DNA of 64,000 nt from Halioglobus sp. (GCA_020443425.1 JAGRIE010000008.1:62001-126000), one strand, 5' to 3'; positions 52,970 through 61,669 are shown, counted from the stretch's first letter. Notes: generated by a model from the letters alone, not told the origin. Numbers and translations: made by a program.

Positions 52970-54178
52970 TCACTTTTTGCCGAGGGCATCAACCGGCTCC
53001 ATATTTGCGGCCTGTTGCGCCGGCAGCCAGGCGAACAGCAGCGCGGTTCCTACCGCCAGTGCGAGCGATGCCCACAGTGCCCAGGCGGGGGTGGCGAACG
53101 GCACGTCGGGATAGAGTTGCCGGCCGACCAGCACCAGCAGTTGTCCGGCCACAATGCCCAGCACCGCGCCAGCGGCGGCGACAAGGCCGGCCTCGGTGAG
53201 AAACAGTGTCCGCACCTGGGAGGCGGGGGCGCCCAGCGCCTTCAGCAGGCCGATTTCGGCAGTGCGCTGTTTCACTGACATCAGCGTCACATTCATCACC
53301 AGTATGCCCGACACCACCAGGCTGATCGCACCGATGCCCGCCACGCCCAGCGTCATCACCCGCAGTATGCTGTCAAAGGTGGAAAGCATCGCATCCGGGC
53401 TGATCAGAGTGACGTCCAGGTCGCCGTTGTGCAGCGCCTGCATCTGTTTTTCGATCGCACTCTTGACGGTCTCCACCTGGTGGTTCTCCCTCACCTTCAG
53501 CATGACCCGAAACAGACCGTGTACATTGAATACGGCCTGCGCGGAGGCCACCGGAATGAAGACGGCTTCGCTGAGGTCGGCGCCGAAGGAATCACCGGTG
53601 CCCGCCAGTACCCCGACGACGCGGAAACGGTAGTCGTGCAGTCGTATCCACTGCCCCACGGCGCGGCCGCTGTCGAACAGGGCCTCTTTCAGGGTCTGGC
53701 CGATCACGGCGACCTGCATGCCCTCGCCGAGTGCGAGCTCGGGCAGTGGGCTGCCCTGCGCAATCGCGAGGTCCCGCAGGGGAAAGAAAGCGGCGGTGGT
53801 GCCGATCACCATGCTGTCGCGCTCACGGGCGTTGAACGAGACCGGGCCATTGCCCAACACCATGGGCGCCAGTGCCGTGATACCGGGAACCGCCCGCTGC
53901 AGCACCTCCATCTCCTCCAGTGTGATGGCGTGCGCGGCAACCCCTGTCATCGGCGGCATGCCGCCGGTGGTTTCCTTCCTGCCGGGGATCATCACCACGG
54001 TATCTTTGCCGAGGTAGGCGAACTCGCCCAGCACATAGCCGCGCGCTCCCTCGCCCAGCGCCGTCAGCACAATCACCGCCGCGACCCCAAGGCTGACGGC
54101 AGTCAGCAGCATACTGCTGCGAAAGCGCTGGCGGCGCAGGGCGAGCAGGCTGAAGCGCAACAGATCGAATAGCCGCAC
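52970..54178 (-). CDS. MacB-type ABC transporter permease (1)
   Basis: A 402-aa permease with the same architecture as the downstream one: N-terminal helix (SMLLTAVSLGVAAVIVLTALGEGARGYVL), periplasmic domain, and C-terminal FtsX block (ISLVVSGILVMNVTLMSVKQRTAEIGLLKALGA). It starts at GTG 54178, 2 bp after the ATPase stop codon. The two permeases are divergent enough to suggest a heterodimeric pair. The periplasmic parts contain no obvious substrate motif. Confidence 0.88.
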   Translation of the reverse strand: MRLFDLLRFSLLALRRQRFRSSMLLTAVSLGVAAVIVLTALGEGARGYVLGEFAYLGKDTVVMIPGRKETTGGMPPMTGVAAHAITLEEMEVLQRAVPGITALAPMVLGNGPVSFNARERDSMVIGTTAAFFPLRDLAIAQGSPLPELALGEGMQVAVIGQTLKEALFDSGRAVGQWIRLHDYRFRVVGVLAGTGDSFGADLSEAVFIPVASAQAVFNVHGLFRVMLKVRENHQVETVKSAIEKQMQALHNGDLDVTLISPDAMLSTFDSILRVMTLGVAGIGAISLVVSGILVMNVTLMSVKQRTAEIGLLKALGAPASQVRTLFLTEAGLVAAAGAVLGIVAGQLLVLVGRQLYPDVPFATPAWALWASLALAVGTALLFAWLPAQQAANMEPVDALGKK

Positions 54179-54180
54179 CG

Positions 54181-54867
54181 TCAGGCCGCTTCTTCATCGT
54201 TGAGGTCGCTGTCGACAGCGCCGTCCACCATGCGAATGCGCCGTGTCGCGCGCTCGCCCATGCTGAGGTCGTGCGTGACAACCAACAGGGTGATGCCCTC
54301 GCGGTTCAGTGTCTCCAAAATCTCGGTGACCTCTTTGCCGGAACGCGAATCGAGGTTGCCGGTGGGCTCGTCGGCCAGCAGGATGGCTGGCTTCATCACT
54401 ATGGAGCGCCCGATGGCGACGCGTTGTCGCTCGCCGCCAGACAACTGGTTCGGGAGGTGGTGCGCGCGTCCGGCAATACCAAGTTTATCCAGGATGCCGG
54501 CCACCAGCGGGTGGCGCTCTCGGGCGGGCACCCCGGCCAGCATCAGGGGCATCTCCACATTCTCCCTGGCGGTGAGTCGCGCAATCAAATGGTAGGACTG
54601 GAACACAAACCCGATCTGTTCCCGGCGCAGGCGGGCGCGTTCATTCTCATCGAGTGTCCCGGTATCGACGCCGTTGAGCGAGTAGCGTCCGCTGTCGGGG
54701 CGATCCAGCAGCCCCAGCATATTCAGCAGGGTGGATTTGCCGGAACCGGAAGGCCCCATGACGGATACATACTCGCCCTGCCCGATCTGCAGGGTGATGT
54801 TGTTCAGCGCGTGTACCGTGCTGTCTCCGAGCGTGAATGTCTTGTTGACGCCGCAGATATCAATCAT
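54181..54867 (-). CDS. ABC transporter ATP-binding protein (MacB/LolD type)
   Basis: A 228-aa ATPase. Walker A is GPSGSGKST (about residues 38-46), Q-loop FVFQSYHLI, signature LSGGERQRVAIGRS, Walker B ILLADEPTGNLD, and H-loop VVTHD. This is the LolD/MacB/FtsE subgroup pattern that works with FtsX-type permeases. The start is ATG 54867, which overlaps the adaptor gene by 8 bp; a frame up to 54930 exists but starts within the adaptor coding region. It energises the two permeases encoded downstream. Confidence 0.92.
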   Translation of the reverse strand: MIDICGVNKTFTLGDSTVHALNNITLQIGQGEYVSVMGPSGSGKSTLLNMLGLLDRPDSGRYSLNGVDTGTLDENERARLRREQIGFVFQSYHLIARLTARENVEMPLMLAGVPARERHPLVAGILDKLGIAGRAHHLPNQLSGGERQRVAIGRSIVMKPAILLADEPTGNLDSRSGKEVTEILETLNREGITLLVVTHDLSMGERATRRIRMVDGAVDSDLNDEEAA

Positions 54868-55996
54868 CCCGTGGCACCACCTCCAGGCCGTCGGCAAGGC
54901 CGGGGACATCCAGTGACAGCACGATTTCATCGCCCGGTTGCAGGTTGGCTGTCACTTCGGTGAAGTTCCAGTTGCGCAGCCCTGTGTCGATAGACAGTAA
55001 CTCCAGTGTCCCGGTGACGCGGTTGTAGCGATAGACCTCGTCATTGTCCATCACGGCTTCGGTCGGGATGCGCACCACATCCGGGTGTGTGTCCAGAATG
55101 ATATCGATGTCCGCACTGTAGCCGACCAGCAGTCGCTCGCGCACGGCCGGGTCGTCAAACACCACATCGACCTCCACCGTGCGCGCCTGCTTTTCAAGGT
55201 CCAGCACATAGGGAGCGATGCGGTCCAGGGTGCCGGCAAAGGTCTCGCCGCGAAAAGCGTCGAGGTTGATGCGCGCGGGCAGGCCGCGCTGCAACGCGCC
55301 GGCATCCACCTCATCGATGGGCGCGGTCACGTACAGGCAGCTGTAGTCGATCAGGTCGACCGCCGGCGGCGTGGCAACACCGGGTGGGGAGGGGGTGACG
55401 TATTCGCCGACCTCGCCGTTGATCTCGGCGACGATGCCGGCAAACGGTGCGCGCAGGAAGGTTTCGTCCAGTAGCACATTGTTGATCTCCAGGTTGGCCG
55501 CGGCAACCTGCTCCTCATCGCGTGCCGCCTGACAGGCAAAGGCACTGCCCTGGGCCTTGGTGCGGCCGAGCTCGGTGGCTTCCCTGGAGGCCAGCTTTCT
55601 AGCCAGCAGTGTGTCCAGGCGGGTCGCTTCGCGCTGCGCATTCTCGGATTCCACGCAGATTTTCTCGGCGCTGTGGCGCGCGGACTGCAACCTGGCGCTG
55701 GCCTGGGCCTGCATCGCCCTGCGATCCTTGTTCCACAGGGACAGCAGTACCTGCCCGCTTTCGACCCGGTCACCCTCGTCGACCAGCAGGGAGTCGACCC
55801 TGCCACCGCTCGGCATGGACAGTTTCGAGCGACGGCAGGCTTCAACCGTACCGGCACGGGTATTGGAGACGGTTTTCTCCACAGTACCCCGCGCCACCGT
55901 ATGCAGCAGGACCTGGGCCGGCGGTTGCCTGCCCATGAACCAGATCGCCAGCACCGCCACGGCGACAATGATCAGTAGAGCGATGACTTTTCTCAC
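54860..55996 (-). CDS. HlyD/MacA-type periplasmic adaptor protein
   Basis: A 378-aa membrane-fusion protein with an N-terminal anchor helix (VIALLIIVAVAVLAIWFMG), a lipoyl-like first half (PSGGRVDSLLVDEGDRVESGQVL), an alpha-hairpin (about residues 95-165), the second lipoyl half (LRAPFAGIVAEINGEVGEYV) and a beta-barrel domain. It should link the inner-membrane permeases to an outer-membrane channel. The start is GTG 55996. It is the first gene of the operon, so the promoter is likely in the region 55997-56212. Confidence 0.88.
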   Translation of the reverse strand: MRKVIALLIIVAVAVLAIWFMGRQPPAQVLLHTVARGTVEKTVSNTRAGTVEACRRSKLSMPSGGRVDSLLVDEGDRVESGQVLLSLWNKDRRAMQAQASARLQSARHSAEKICVESENAQREATRLDTLLARKLASREATELGRTKAQGSAFACQAARDEEQVAAANLEINNVLLDETFLRAPFAGIVAEINGEVGEYVTPSPPGVATPPAVDLIDYSCLYVTAPIDEVDAGALQRGLPARINLDAFRGETFAGTLDRIAPYVLDLEKQARTVEVDVVFDDPAVRERLLVGYSADIDIILDTHPDVVRIPTEAVMDNDEVYRYNRVTGTLELLSIDTGLRNWNFTEVTANLQPGDEIVLSLDVPGLADGLEVVPRDD

Positions 55997-56212
55997 TCGC
56001 GAGTGACCCCCGTCAGCAAAGCGTGCCCCATTATGCGGCGTGCGCCCGACATTTTCGACGATTTATGTCAAGGCTTGCGGTGGGCGGGCGATCGGGGGCA
56101 GAGGTATCCGGGCGTGAGAAAGTCCGCGAGCCTCACTGGATACTGCACGCGTCAGCGATTATATTGCTGCCCTTGACCGTCTATCTGAATTTACCAACCA
56201 CGGAGTATCGCT

Positions 56213-56926
56213 ATGGGCAGGGCCTATCAGAATCGCAAGGAGTCGATGGCTAAAACGTCTGATATGAAAGCGCGGGTTTACAGCCGCTATGCGCGTGAAA
56301 TCTACGTGTCAGCCAAATCCGGGGGGGTGGATCCCACCGCGAACCTGTCACTGCGCAGTGTCATTGAGCGGGCAAAGCGCGCCCAGGTGCCGGCCCATGT
56401 CATTGAGAAGGCACTGGACAAGGCGCGCGGTGTGGGTGGTGAGGATTTCGCCACGGCACGTTATGAGGGCTTCGGCCCGGGTGGCAGCGCGGTCATTGTC
56501 GACTGCCTCACCGATAATCCAAACCGCACTTTCGGCGATGTCCGCCAGTGCTTTAACAAGACCAAATGCAAACTCGGTTCCCCCGGCAGTGTCAGTCACC
56601 TGTTCGATCACAGCGCGATCCTGGTGTTTGCCGGTGACGATGAAGAGGCGGCACTGGAGGCGCTGGTGATGGCCGATGTCGATGTTGCCGATATCGAATG
56701 TGACGACGGCAAGATTACGGTGTTCGCCCCGCATACCGATTACTTCAAGGCAAAGCAGGCGCTGCAGGATGCGTTTGAGGGTATTGAGTTTGAGGTGGAC
56801 GATATCCAGTTCGTACCGCAGGCGAGTGTGGCGCTCAGTGACGAGGAGCAGGGCGTGCTGGAAACCCTTGTCGATATGCTCGATTATTTGGAGGATGTCC
56901 AGAACGTCTACCACAACGCCGGGTGA
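56213..56926 (+). CDS. YebC/PmpR-family protein (YeeN subgroup)
   Basis: A 237-aa protein of the YebC family. It has the N-terminal SVIERAKRAQVPAHVIEKALDKARG, central YEGFGPGGSAVIVDCLTDNPNRTFGDVR and the C-terminal DVQNVYHNAG. The N-terminus MGRAYQNRKE differs from the MAGHSKW start of canonical YebC and matches the second paralogue YeeN. YebC-family proteins bind DNA as regulators in some bacteria and recently have been tied to ribosome rescue at proline stretches; which applies to this subgroup is unknown. It is a single gene between the exporter operon and the LEA-like lipoprotein. Confidence 0.92.
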   Translation: MGRAYQNRKESMAKTSDMKARVYSRYAREIYVSAKSGGVDPTANLSLRSVIERAKRAQVPAHVIEKALDKARGVGGEDFATARYEGFGPGGSAVIVDCLTDNPNRTFGDVRQCFNKTKCKLGSPGSVSHLFDHSAILVFAGDDEEAALEALVMADVDVADIECDDGKITVFAPHTDYFKAKQALQDAFEGIEFEVDDIQFVPQASVALSDEEQGVLETLVDMLDYLEDVQNVYHNAG

Positions 56927-57031
56927 CGCCTGACGGTGAGGGTGTTATATTTCCACGTACTGGCGCTGTGCCTGTCTTTTCCAGGACACAGTGCCGCCCT
57001 TGGCCCAACTGGATACACTATGGAGATGTTT

Positions 57032-57613
57032 ATGAAGACTAAGAAATTGCTAGGTTCACTGTCCCTTGCCCTGGTGACTGTTGCTCTGGTCGGTTGTGGC
57101 GAAGAGAAAAAGCAGGAAGCTGAGCAATCAGTGAAAGAAGCGGCTGCCACTGTCACCGAGAAAACCAAGGAAGCCGCAAGTTCAGTCGGTGATATGGCGA
57201 AGAGCGCTTACAGCGAAACCAAGGAAGCCGCCAGCGATGCCTATGATGCGACAGCCAAAGCTGCCGATAAGGCTGCGGACGCCACCTCTGATGCCGCCAG
57301 CGATGCTTACGATGCCACCAAGGATGCCGCCGGTGATGCTTACGATGCCACCAAAGACGCGGCCAGCGACGCAGCGGATTCCGCCAGTGACATGGCTGAC
57401 GACGCTACCGACAGCGTGAAAGACGCAGCTGACAAGGCCGGTGATATGGCCGGTGACGCCGCCGACAGTGTCAAGGATGCCGCCAGCGACGCCGCTGACA
57501 GCGCCGGTGATATGGCTGACGATGCCACGGATGACGTCAAGGATGCCGCCAAGGCAACCGCTGATTCAGCCAAGAAAGCTGCAGAGAAAGCGAAAAAGGC
57601 AATGGAAAACTAG
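57032..57613 (+). CDS. Alanine/aspartate-rich repeat lipoprotein (LEA-like)
   Basis: A 193-aa lipoprotein starting at ATG 57032, preceded by GGAG at 57022-57025. The signal peptide ends in lipobox LVGC (Cys22). From about residue 66 to 175 the chain is ten units of an 11-residue repeat with consensus A-A-x-D-A-x-D-A-x-x-D, followed by a Lys/Ala tail (AKKAAEKAKKAMEN). Hendecad Ala/Asp/Lys repeats are the hallmark of LEA group 3 and apolipoprotein-like amphipathic helices, seen in desiccation and osmotic protection. Attached to the outer membrane or periplasm it could protect the envelope. No homologue is named with confidence. A large GC-rich hairpin follows the stop codon. Confidence 0.82.
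   Translation: MKTKKLLGSLSLALVTVALVGCGEEKKQEAEQSVKEAAATVTEKTKEAASSVGDMAKSAYSETKEAASDAYDATAKAADKAADATSDAASDAYDATKDAAGDAYDATKDAASDAADSASDMADDATDSVKDAADKAGDMAGDAADSVKDAASDAADSAGDMADDATDDVKDAAKATADSAKKAAEKAKKAMEN
57227..57556 (+). repeat. 33-bp tandem repeats within the lipoprotein gene
   Basis: About ten tandem 33-bp units encode the hendecads. Units near 57294-57359 are almost identical in DNA (GATGCTTACGATGCCACCAA occurs twice 33 bp apart), while the others diverge in sequence but keep the period. Such repeats favour copy-number change by slippage or recombination. Confidence 0.8.
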
Positions 57614-57622
57614 CGTTGCAAA

Positions 57623-57657
57623 CGGGCACCGCACTGCCGCTGGCAGCGCGGTGCCCG
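57623..57657. terminator. Bidirectional hairpin between convergent genes
   Basis: A 10-bp stem CGGGCACCGC/GCGGTGCCCG encloses a smaller CTGCC/GGCAG hairpin. It lies between the lipoprotein gene and the convergent luciferase-like gene. No T-tract is seen on either side, so termination would rely on the strong stem. Confidence 0.5.
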
Positions 57658-57682
57658 GTCTGTTCCGCCCTTCAGGCGTGAA

Positions 57683-58666
57683 CTATGCGAAAGTCTGCTG
57701 CAGGAGTTCGAACGAGCGCTTGCGGTCCTCCAGGTAATACATGTTGGTAACGGCCATAATCTCGTCAGCCTGATGCAGCGCGGCGAGTTCTTCAATGCGC
57801 TGCCTGACCTGTTCCGGTGTACCGGAGGCGCGGCTGTTTTCACGGCTGGCAATAAAGGCCTGCTCATGCGGCCCCACCGGGTAATTCAACGCCTCCTGCG
57901 GCGTCAGTGACTGGCCATTCGACTGGCCGGTGAAAAAGCGAAACAGATTCAGGTCATAGGTCAGTTGCAAGGCGCTGGCCTGCTCTTCCGTGTCTGCACA
58001 GAATACACTCAGGGTCAGGATCGCGTAGGGCTGTGGCTGGAGCGCACTCGGTTGGAAATGCGATTTATAGAGCCCGATCAACCTGCTGTCCGCCTGCGGG
58101 TTGATAAAAAGCCCCAGGTTGTACGGCAGGCCGCGCTGTGCCGCCAGCACGGCGCTGTCGGGGCTGGAGCCCAGCATCCACAGCGGCAGGTCGGGTGGCG
58201 GCCGGGGGCTGACAACCGGGCGGGCAGAGTCTGACCACAGGTATTCACTGAGTTTCGCCGTGAGTGCCGGGAAGGCCTCGAACTTCGGGCGCCCGTCAGT
58301 GGCCAGCGCGACCGCAGTGGACATATCCGCCCCCGGTGCCCGACCGATACCGAGGTCGACGCGGCCCGGGTAGAGGTTGGCCAGCAGCGAGAATACCTCG
58401 GCAATTTTATAGGGGCTGTAGTGCGGTAACATGATGCCGCCGGAACCGATGCGGATACTCCTTGTCGCAGCTCCCACTGCCGCCAGCAATACCTCCGGTG
58501 CGCTGCCGGCCACCGACGGGAAAGCGTGGTGCTCAGACACCCAGAAGCGCTTGTAGCCGAGTTGTTCACACCACTGCGCCATCTGCAGCGTTTCCTGCAG
58601 CGCTGCGCCCACCTGTTCGGGCGAGCGCGCCAGCGATTGATCCAGTACCGACAGTGCCAGCGCCAT
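57683..58666 (-). CDS. Luciferase-like (LLM class) oxidoreductase, MsnO8 type
   Basis: A 327-aa flavin-dependent TIM-barrel enzyme of the MsnO8 subgroup (alkanal-monooxygenase-like). Signature segments are LSVLDQS at the start, YKRFWVSEHHAFPSVAGSAPEVLLA, RIGSGGIMLPHYSPYKIAEVF and GRVDLGIGRAPG; the C-terminal part has EIMAVTNMYYLEDR. The subgroup is common and its substrates are mostly unknown; the flavin is presumably FMN. It follows the patatin gene by 4 bp on the same strand, so the two are likely co-transcribed. Confidence 0.88.
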   Translation of the reverse strand: MALALSVLDQSLARSPEQVGAALQETLQMAQWCEQLGYKRFWVSEHHAFPSVAGSAPEVLLAAVGAATRSIRIGSGGIMLPHYSPYKIAEVFSLLANLYPGRVDLGIGRAPGADMSTAVALATDGRPKFEAFPALTAKLSEYLWSDSARPVVSPRPPPDLPLWMLGSSPDSAVLAAQRGLPYNLGLFINPQADSRLIGLYKSHFQPSALQPQPYAILTLSVFCADTEEQASALQLTYDLNLFRFFTGQSNGQSLTPQEALNYPVGPHEQAFIASRENSRASGTPEQVRQRIEELAALHQADEIMAVTNMYYLEDRKRSFELLQQTFA

Positions 58667-58670
58667 CAGC

Positions 58671-59879
58671 CTATGGCCCCTGCAGGTTCAGTGCATTGAG
58701 ATCCACCTTTGTCCACGCTTCCCCGTTGAGGGCGCGACGGTAGCCGAATTCAAACAGCGCAGACATATAAGACGGATCGAAAAGTTCTTCGGCGGGGTCA
58801 GCGGGCGCTGTCCCCGGTATCCAGGTGAGCTCCAGGTCGACGCCGTCGCGCTGGGTTATGGCTGCAATTCTGAACGCATCGCCAATGCCCTGCGTCCGGA
58901 TGAGCGACTCCACCGAGCGGGCGCCGATATTCGTCAGGCGCGCCTTCACCGGTTTATAAGCGGGTTGCAACCGGGAGTTGCGAATAACATAGGCTGTCGG
59001 TGTGCCCTTGATGTCCAGTTGTTGGTGCAGTTTGGAAAAGTTGGTGCGGGTCGGATAGAGGAACATCTGCGCCGAGGTGCCACCGTCCACATGCATTTCA
59101 TCGTAGGTTTGGCCGTCCGGGGTTTGTACTTTGATATAGGCGGGCGGGAACACACCTGGAATGGACGCCGATGCCAGCAGGATCTGGCGGATGAGTTTGC
59201 CGGCATCGGGGTGATCGCTGTTGGCGATACGCCCGATGTTCCAGATCACCGGGCGACCGGCATCCAGGTCTGTGGTGGCAATGCTCAGTATCCGGCCTTT
59301 GCGGTACTCGGCGGCTATTTCCGCGATCATCTCATCCGTCACATACTCCTGCAGCATGGCCATCAGTGGCGCATTGTCAGTGACAGAGTCTCCGCGAATA
59401 ATGGAAAAAACACCGCGCCGGAAAAAAATACGCGAACTGTCCAGCGTGGTGTAGAGCAGTTTGAGCTGGTCGTCGTATTTCTCTCCGAGAAATGCAAATG
59501 GCGCGGTCAGTGCGCCGGTGCTGACGCCTGTGACCATCGTGAATTGCGGCCGCGTGCCAAGCGCGCTCCAGCCCACCAGCACGCCCGCCCCGTAGGCACC
59601 GTCGGCGCCACCTCCGGAAATCGCCAGGTAGTTGTGCTCGGTATGCATGATGCCGCTGAAATCGCGCTGCAGTGCTTCCGGGTCAGACGGCAGCATGGAG
59701 GCCTGCTGCCCGTCCGACTGGTGATCGCCCCATATGCGCAGGTCCTGCCTGCCCAGTACGCTGACCTGGGTGTACTGGTCGGCCGGTACGGGGTTGCGCA
59801 ATATGGCCGAGCAGGCGCTCAACATCACGCAGCAGGTGAAGAGCAGCAGGGCGCGGTATGTGGCGGTGGTCGTCGACAT
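58671..59879 (-). CDS. Patatin-like phospholipase, lipoprotein
   Basis: A 402-aa lipoprotein (signal peptide ending LSAC at about residue 23). The patatin core shows the oxyanion loop SGGGADGAYGAG, the nucleophile elbow GVSTG and the catalytic Asp motif DGG (VDGGTSAQ), so the Ser-Asp dyad is complete. Patatins hydrolyse phospholipid or other lipid acyl esters. The lipid anchor places it at the cell envelope. It is the first gene of a pair with the MsnO8-type oxidoreductase. Confidence 0.9.
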   Translation of the reverse strand: MSTTTATYRALLLFTCCVMLSACSAILRNPVPADQYTQVSVLGRQDLRIWGDHQSDGQQASMLPSDPEALQRDFSGIMHTEHNYLAISGGGADGAYGAGVLVGWSALGTRPQFTMVTGVSTGALTAPFAFLGEKYDDQLKLLYTTLDSSRIFFRRGVFSIIRGDSVTDNAPLMAMLQEYVTDEMIAEIAAEYRKGRILSIATTDLDAGRPVIWNIGRIANSDHPDAGKLIRQILLASASIPGVFPPAYIKVQTPDGQTYDEMHVDGGTSAQMFLYPTRTNFSKLHQQLDIKGTPTAYVIRNSRLQPAYKPVKARLTNIGARSVESLIRTQGIGDAFRIAAITQRDGVDLELTWIPGTAPADPAEELFDPSYMSALFEFGYRRALNGEAWTKVDLNALNLQGP

Positions 59880-59959
59880 GGAGCGCGATCATCGCACGCT
59901 ATCGCGCAGGTGCCAAGTTACATGGGGCTGCCGAGAGCATCGGGTGGTAATATGCGGCG

Positions 59960-60388
59960 ATGGAATTTCTCTCAACCTGGCAACAACCCTTGCTGTGGGC
60001 CAGCGGGCTATCGCTGCTTGCAGTGGTTGCGACCCTTATCGCCGTACCCTGGATCGTGGTCCGTTTGCCCCACGATTATTTCAGTCGCGAGGACCGGGTG
60101 GCTTGGCGCACGTCGCCAGGCCGGCCGATAGTGGTGCTGGTGCTGGGCGTGCTGAAAAGCCTGCTGGGGTTCTTGTTAATTGTCCTGGGGCTGATCATGC
60201 TGTTGACGCCGGGGCAGGGCATACTCACCGTGCTGATCGGCTTCCTGCTGATGGATTTTCCCGGCAAATACCGGGTAGAGCGCTGGCTGGTGTTGCGCCC
60301 CGGTGTGTTGCGGGGGCTGAACTGGCTGCGGCAGCGGCGAGGGCACCAGCCGTTTGATGTGCCCGGTGGCAGCCGGCAGCCGGAATAG
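59960..60388 (+). CDS. Small integral membrane protein (PGPGW-like)
   Basis: A 142-aa protein with two or three membrane helices (about residues 10-32 and 55-85) and a conserved-looking loop LLTPGQGILTVLIGFLLMDFPGKYR, typical of the PGPGW-motif transmembrane proteins in gammaproteobacteria. The basic C-terminus (RWLVLRPGVLRGLNWLRQRR) is likely cytoplasmic. No function is known for the group. Confidence 0.75.
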   Translation: MEFLSTWQQPLLWASGLSLLAVVATLIAVPWIVVRLPHDYFSREDRVAWRTSPGRPIVVLVLGVLKSLLGFLLIVLGLIMLLTPGQGILTVLIGFLLMDFPGKYRVERWLVLRPGVLRGLNWLRQRRGHQPFDVPGGSRQPE

Positions 60389-60463
60389 TAGGGCTTGCCA
60401 GTCGGCCTGTTTGCGTTATCCTGAGAACATCCTTTTCGATTGTCACCTATGAGGTTTCACTAT

Positions 60464-60883
60464 ATGCGTGCAAAGAACTTTTTCCGGGCTGCTGTCGCCG
60501 CACTATCCGTGTGCCTACTTTCAAGTGCTGCCGTCGCCCAGGGCGAGGGCACGCAGACCGGCTGGCTGGAACTGGTGAAAGGCTCCCGCGATGATACCGT
60601 TGGTGCCGAACTGGTGAATATTGAAGACGGTGATACCGCCGACACGCAGAAAATTACGCTGGCCATCCCCAAGGCTTCAGTGGTGAACCGCAATGACATC
60701 GAGGAGGTCGTGGTGATCGGGCAGCGGCCACCCGCACCGGAGAAGCCGAAGCCGGTAAAATTTTCCTATGAGTGGGTGTCGGATTACGACAATGACAACT
60801 ATGGCCTGGTCATTCACCTGGGCAAGGACACCAACTGGCCCATCCGGCTGTACCTCAACTCCGCCCCCGGGTTTATCGATTAG
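60464..60883 (+). CDS. Secreted protein of unknown function
   Basis: A 139-aa protein starting at ATG 60464 (GAGG nine bases upstream), with a signal peptide ending AAVAQ. The mature part has a low-complexity middle (PPAPEKPKPVKF) and an aromatic C-terminus (SYEWVSDYDNDNYGLVIHLG). No recognisable domain. In-frame starts at 60440 and 60449 are less likely because they break the signal peptide pattern. Confidence 0.6.
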   Translation: MRAKNFFRAAVAALSVCLLSSAAVAQGEGTQTGWLELVKGSRDDTVGAELVNIEDGDTADTQKITLAIPKASVVNRNDIEEVVVIGQRPPAPEKPKPVKFSYEWVSDYDNDNYGLVIHLGKDTNWPIRLYLNSAPGFID

Positions 60884-60950
60884 CGCCCGTTGCCGGCGGG
60901 CTTGCGGCGCAACGCAGGCAGCGCAGAGGCTGGTGGGCAAATCACCCGGC

Positions 60951-61277
60951 CTACAGCCAGGAACACCCGATGCTGGCGACGGTAATTTTTGGCGGCAGCC
61001 GAAACTCAATACTGCTGGATGAGCCCGCCGCGCTGCTGGCGGGCCATGCGGTGCCAGGCGGGGAGAGGGTGAGTCCATCCGGTTCGGCTTTCAGCGCGCC
61101 GGCTACACGGTTCAAGCGGGACTCCTTGCGGCGCGGCTTGTCGGCGCCGGGCTTGTCACTGAGGTATTTCCCACCCAATTGCACGCCGCACTGCAGGAAG
61201 GCAAACCGCTGCGTATCGCGCGCGTTGGCCGCCGTGGCCATGACCGTGATCAAGAGTGCAAAAACGAATTTATTCAT
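60951..61277 (-). CDS. Small secreted protein of unknown function
   Basis: A 108-aa frame with a clear signal peptide (MNKFVFALLITVMATAANA) and a short basic mature part with a single early Cys (FLQCGVQLGGKYL) and one near the end (GCSW), possibly disulfide-linked. A perfect 17-bp palindrome and a direct repeat lie upstream (61351-61413), suggesting regulation. I do not recognise it; it could be a real small protein or a fortuitous frame with a good signal sequence. Confidence 0.55.
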   Translation of the reverse strand: MNKFVFALLITVMATAANARDTQRFAFLQCGVQLGGKYLSDKPGADKPRRKESRLNRVAGALKAEPDGLTLSPPGTAWPASSAAGSSSSIEFRLPPKITVASIGCSWL

Positions 61278-61350
61278 GGTGCAATCCCGGCCTTACAGAA
61301 CGTCACGCTTCAAATCTAGTCCGGGTTGAGATGTTATTCACGTTTTTAGC

Positions 61351-61367
61351 GTGTAAATAATTTACAC
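61351..61367. promoter_or_regulatory. Perfect palindrome, operator candidate
   Basis: GTGTAAAT-A-ATTTACAC is an 8-bp-arm palindrome in the 250-bp region between the small secreted protein gene and the tRNA gene. Its form matches dimeric regulator sites. The neighbouring gene on the minus strand starts 74 bp away. Confidence 0.5.
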
Positions 61368-61376
61368 ATTCCTTTT

Positions 61377-61413
61377 GGTTATAGCTTGTCAGCAGTCGGG
61401 GTTATAGCCTGTC
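61377..61413. repeat. Short direct repeat GGTTATAGCYTGTC
   Basis: GGTTATAGCTTGTC (61377-61390) and GGTTATAGCCTGTC (61400-61413) are 14-mers with one mismatch, 23 bp apart, about two helical turns. They may bind a regulator next to the palindrome. Confidence 0.35.
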
Positions 61414-61486
61414 CGCTATGCCGGGCCGAAACGGCACCGACGCGTCCGTCCGGCATGGGTTGGTCGATCTAAAATACTATAAGCGC

Positions 61487-61515
61487 TTGACTCGAAAAGA
61501 ACGCATCCTTATAGT
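61487..61515 (+). promoter_or_regulatory. Sigma-70 promoter of tRNA-Arg
   Basis: TTGACT (61487-61492) and TATAGT (61510-61515) with a 17-bp spacer, about 12 bp before the mature tRNA start. Confidence 0.75.
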
Positions 61516-61527
61516 ACCGCCCCTCAC

Positions 61528-61604
61528 GCGCCTGTAGCTCAGCTGGATAGAGTACCTGGCTACGAACCAGGCGGTCGCACGTTCGAATCGTGCCAGGCGC
61601 GCCA
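61528..61604 (+). tRNA. tRNA-Arg (anticodon ACG)
   Basis: A complete 77-nt cloverleaf with acceptor stem GCGCCTG/CAGGCGC, anticodon stem CCTGG/CCAGG with loop CTACGAA, T arm GCACGTTCGAATCGTGC, discriminator G and encoded CCA. The ACG anticodon (read as ICG) decodes CGN codons. The 3' half is the expected integration site for the element that follows. Confidence 0.97.
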
Positions 61605-61615
61605 ATAAAATCAAA

Positions 61616-61648
61616 GGGTTAGCCTAAATTCAGTGCTAGCCCTTTTTT
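61616..61648 (+). terminator. Terminator of tRNA-Arg
   Basis: GGGTTAGC/GCTAGCCC stem (one G-T pair) with an 11-nt loop, followed by six T. Confidence 0.85.
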
Positions 61649-61669
61649 ACTTCTGCGATTTTTTCCTTC

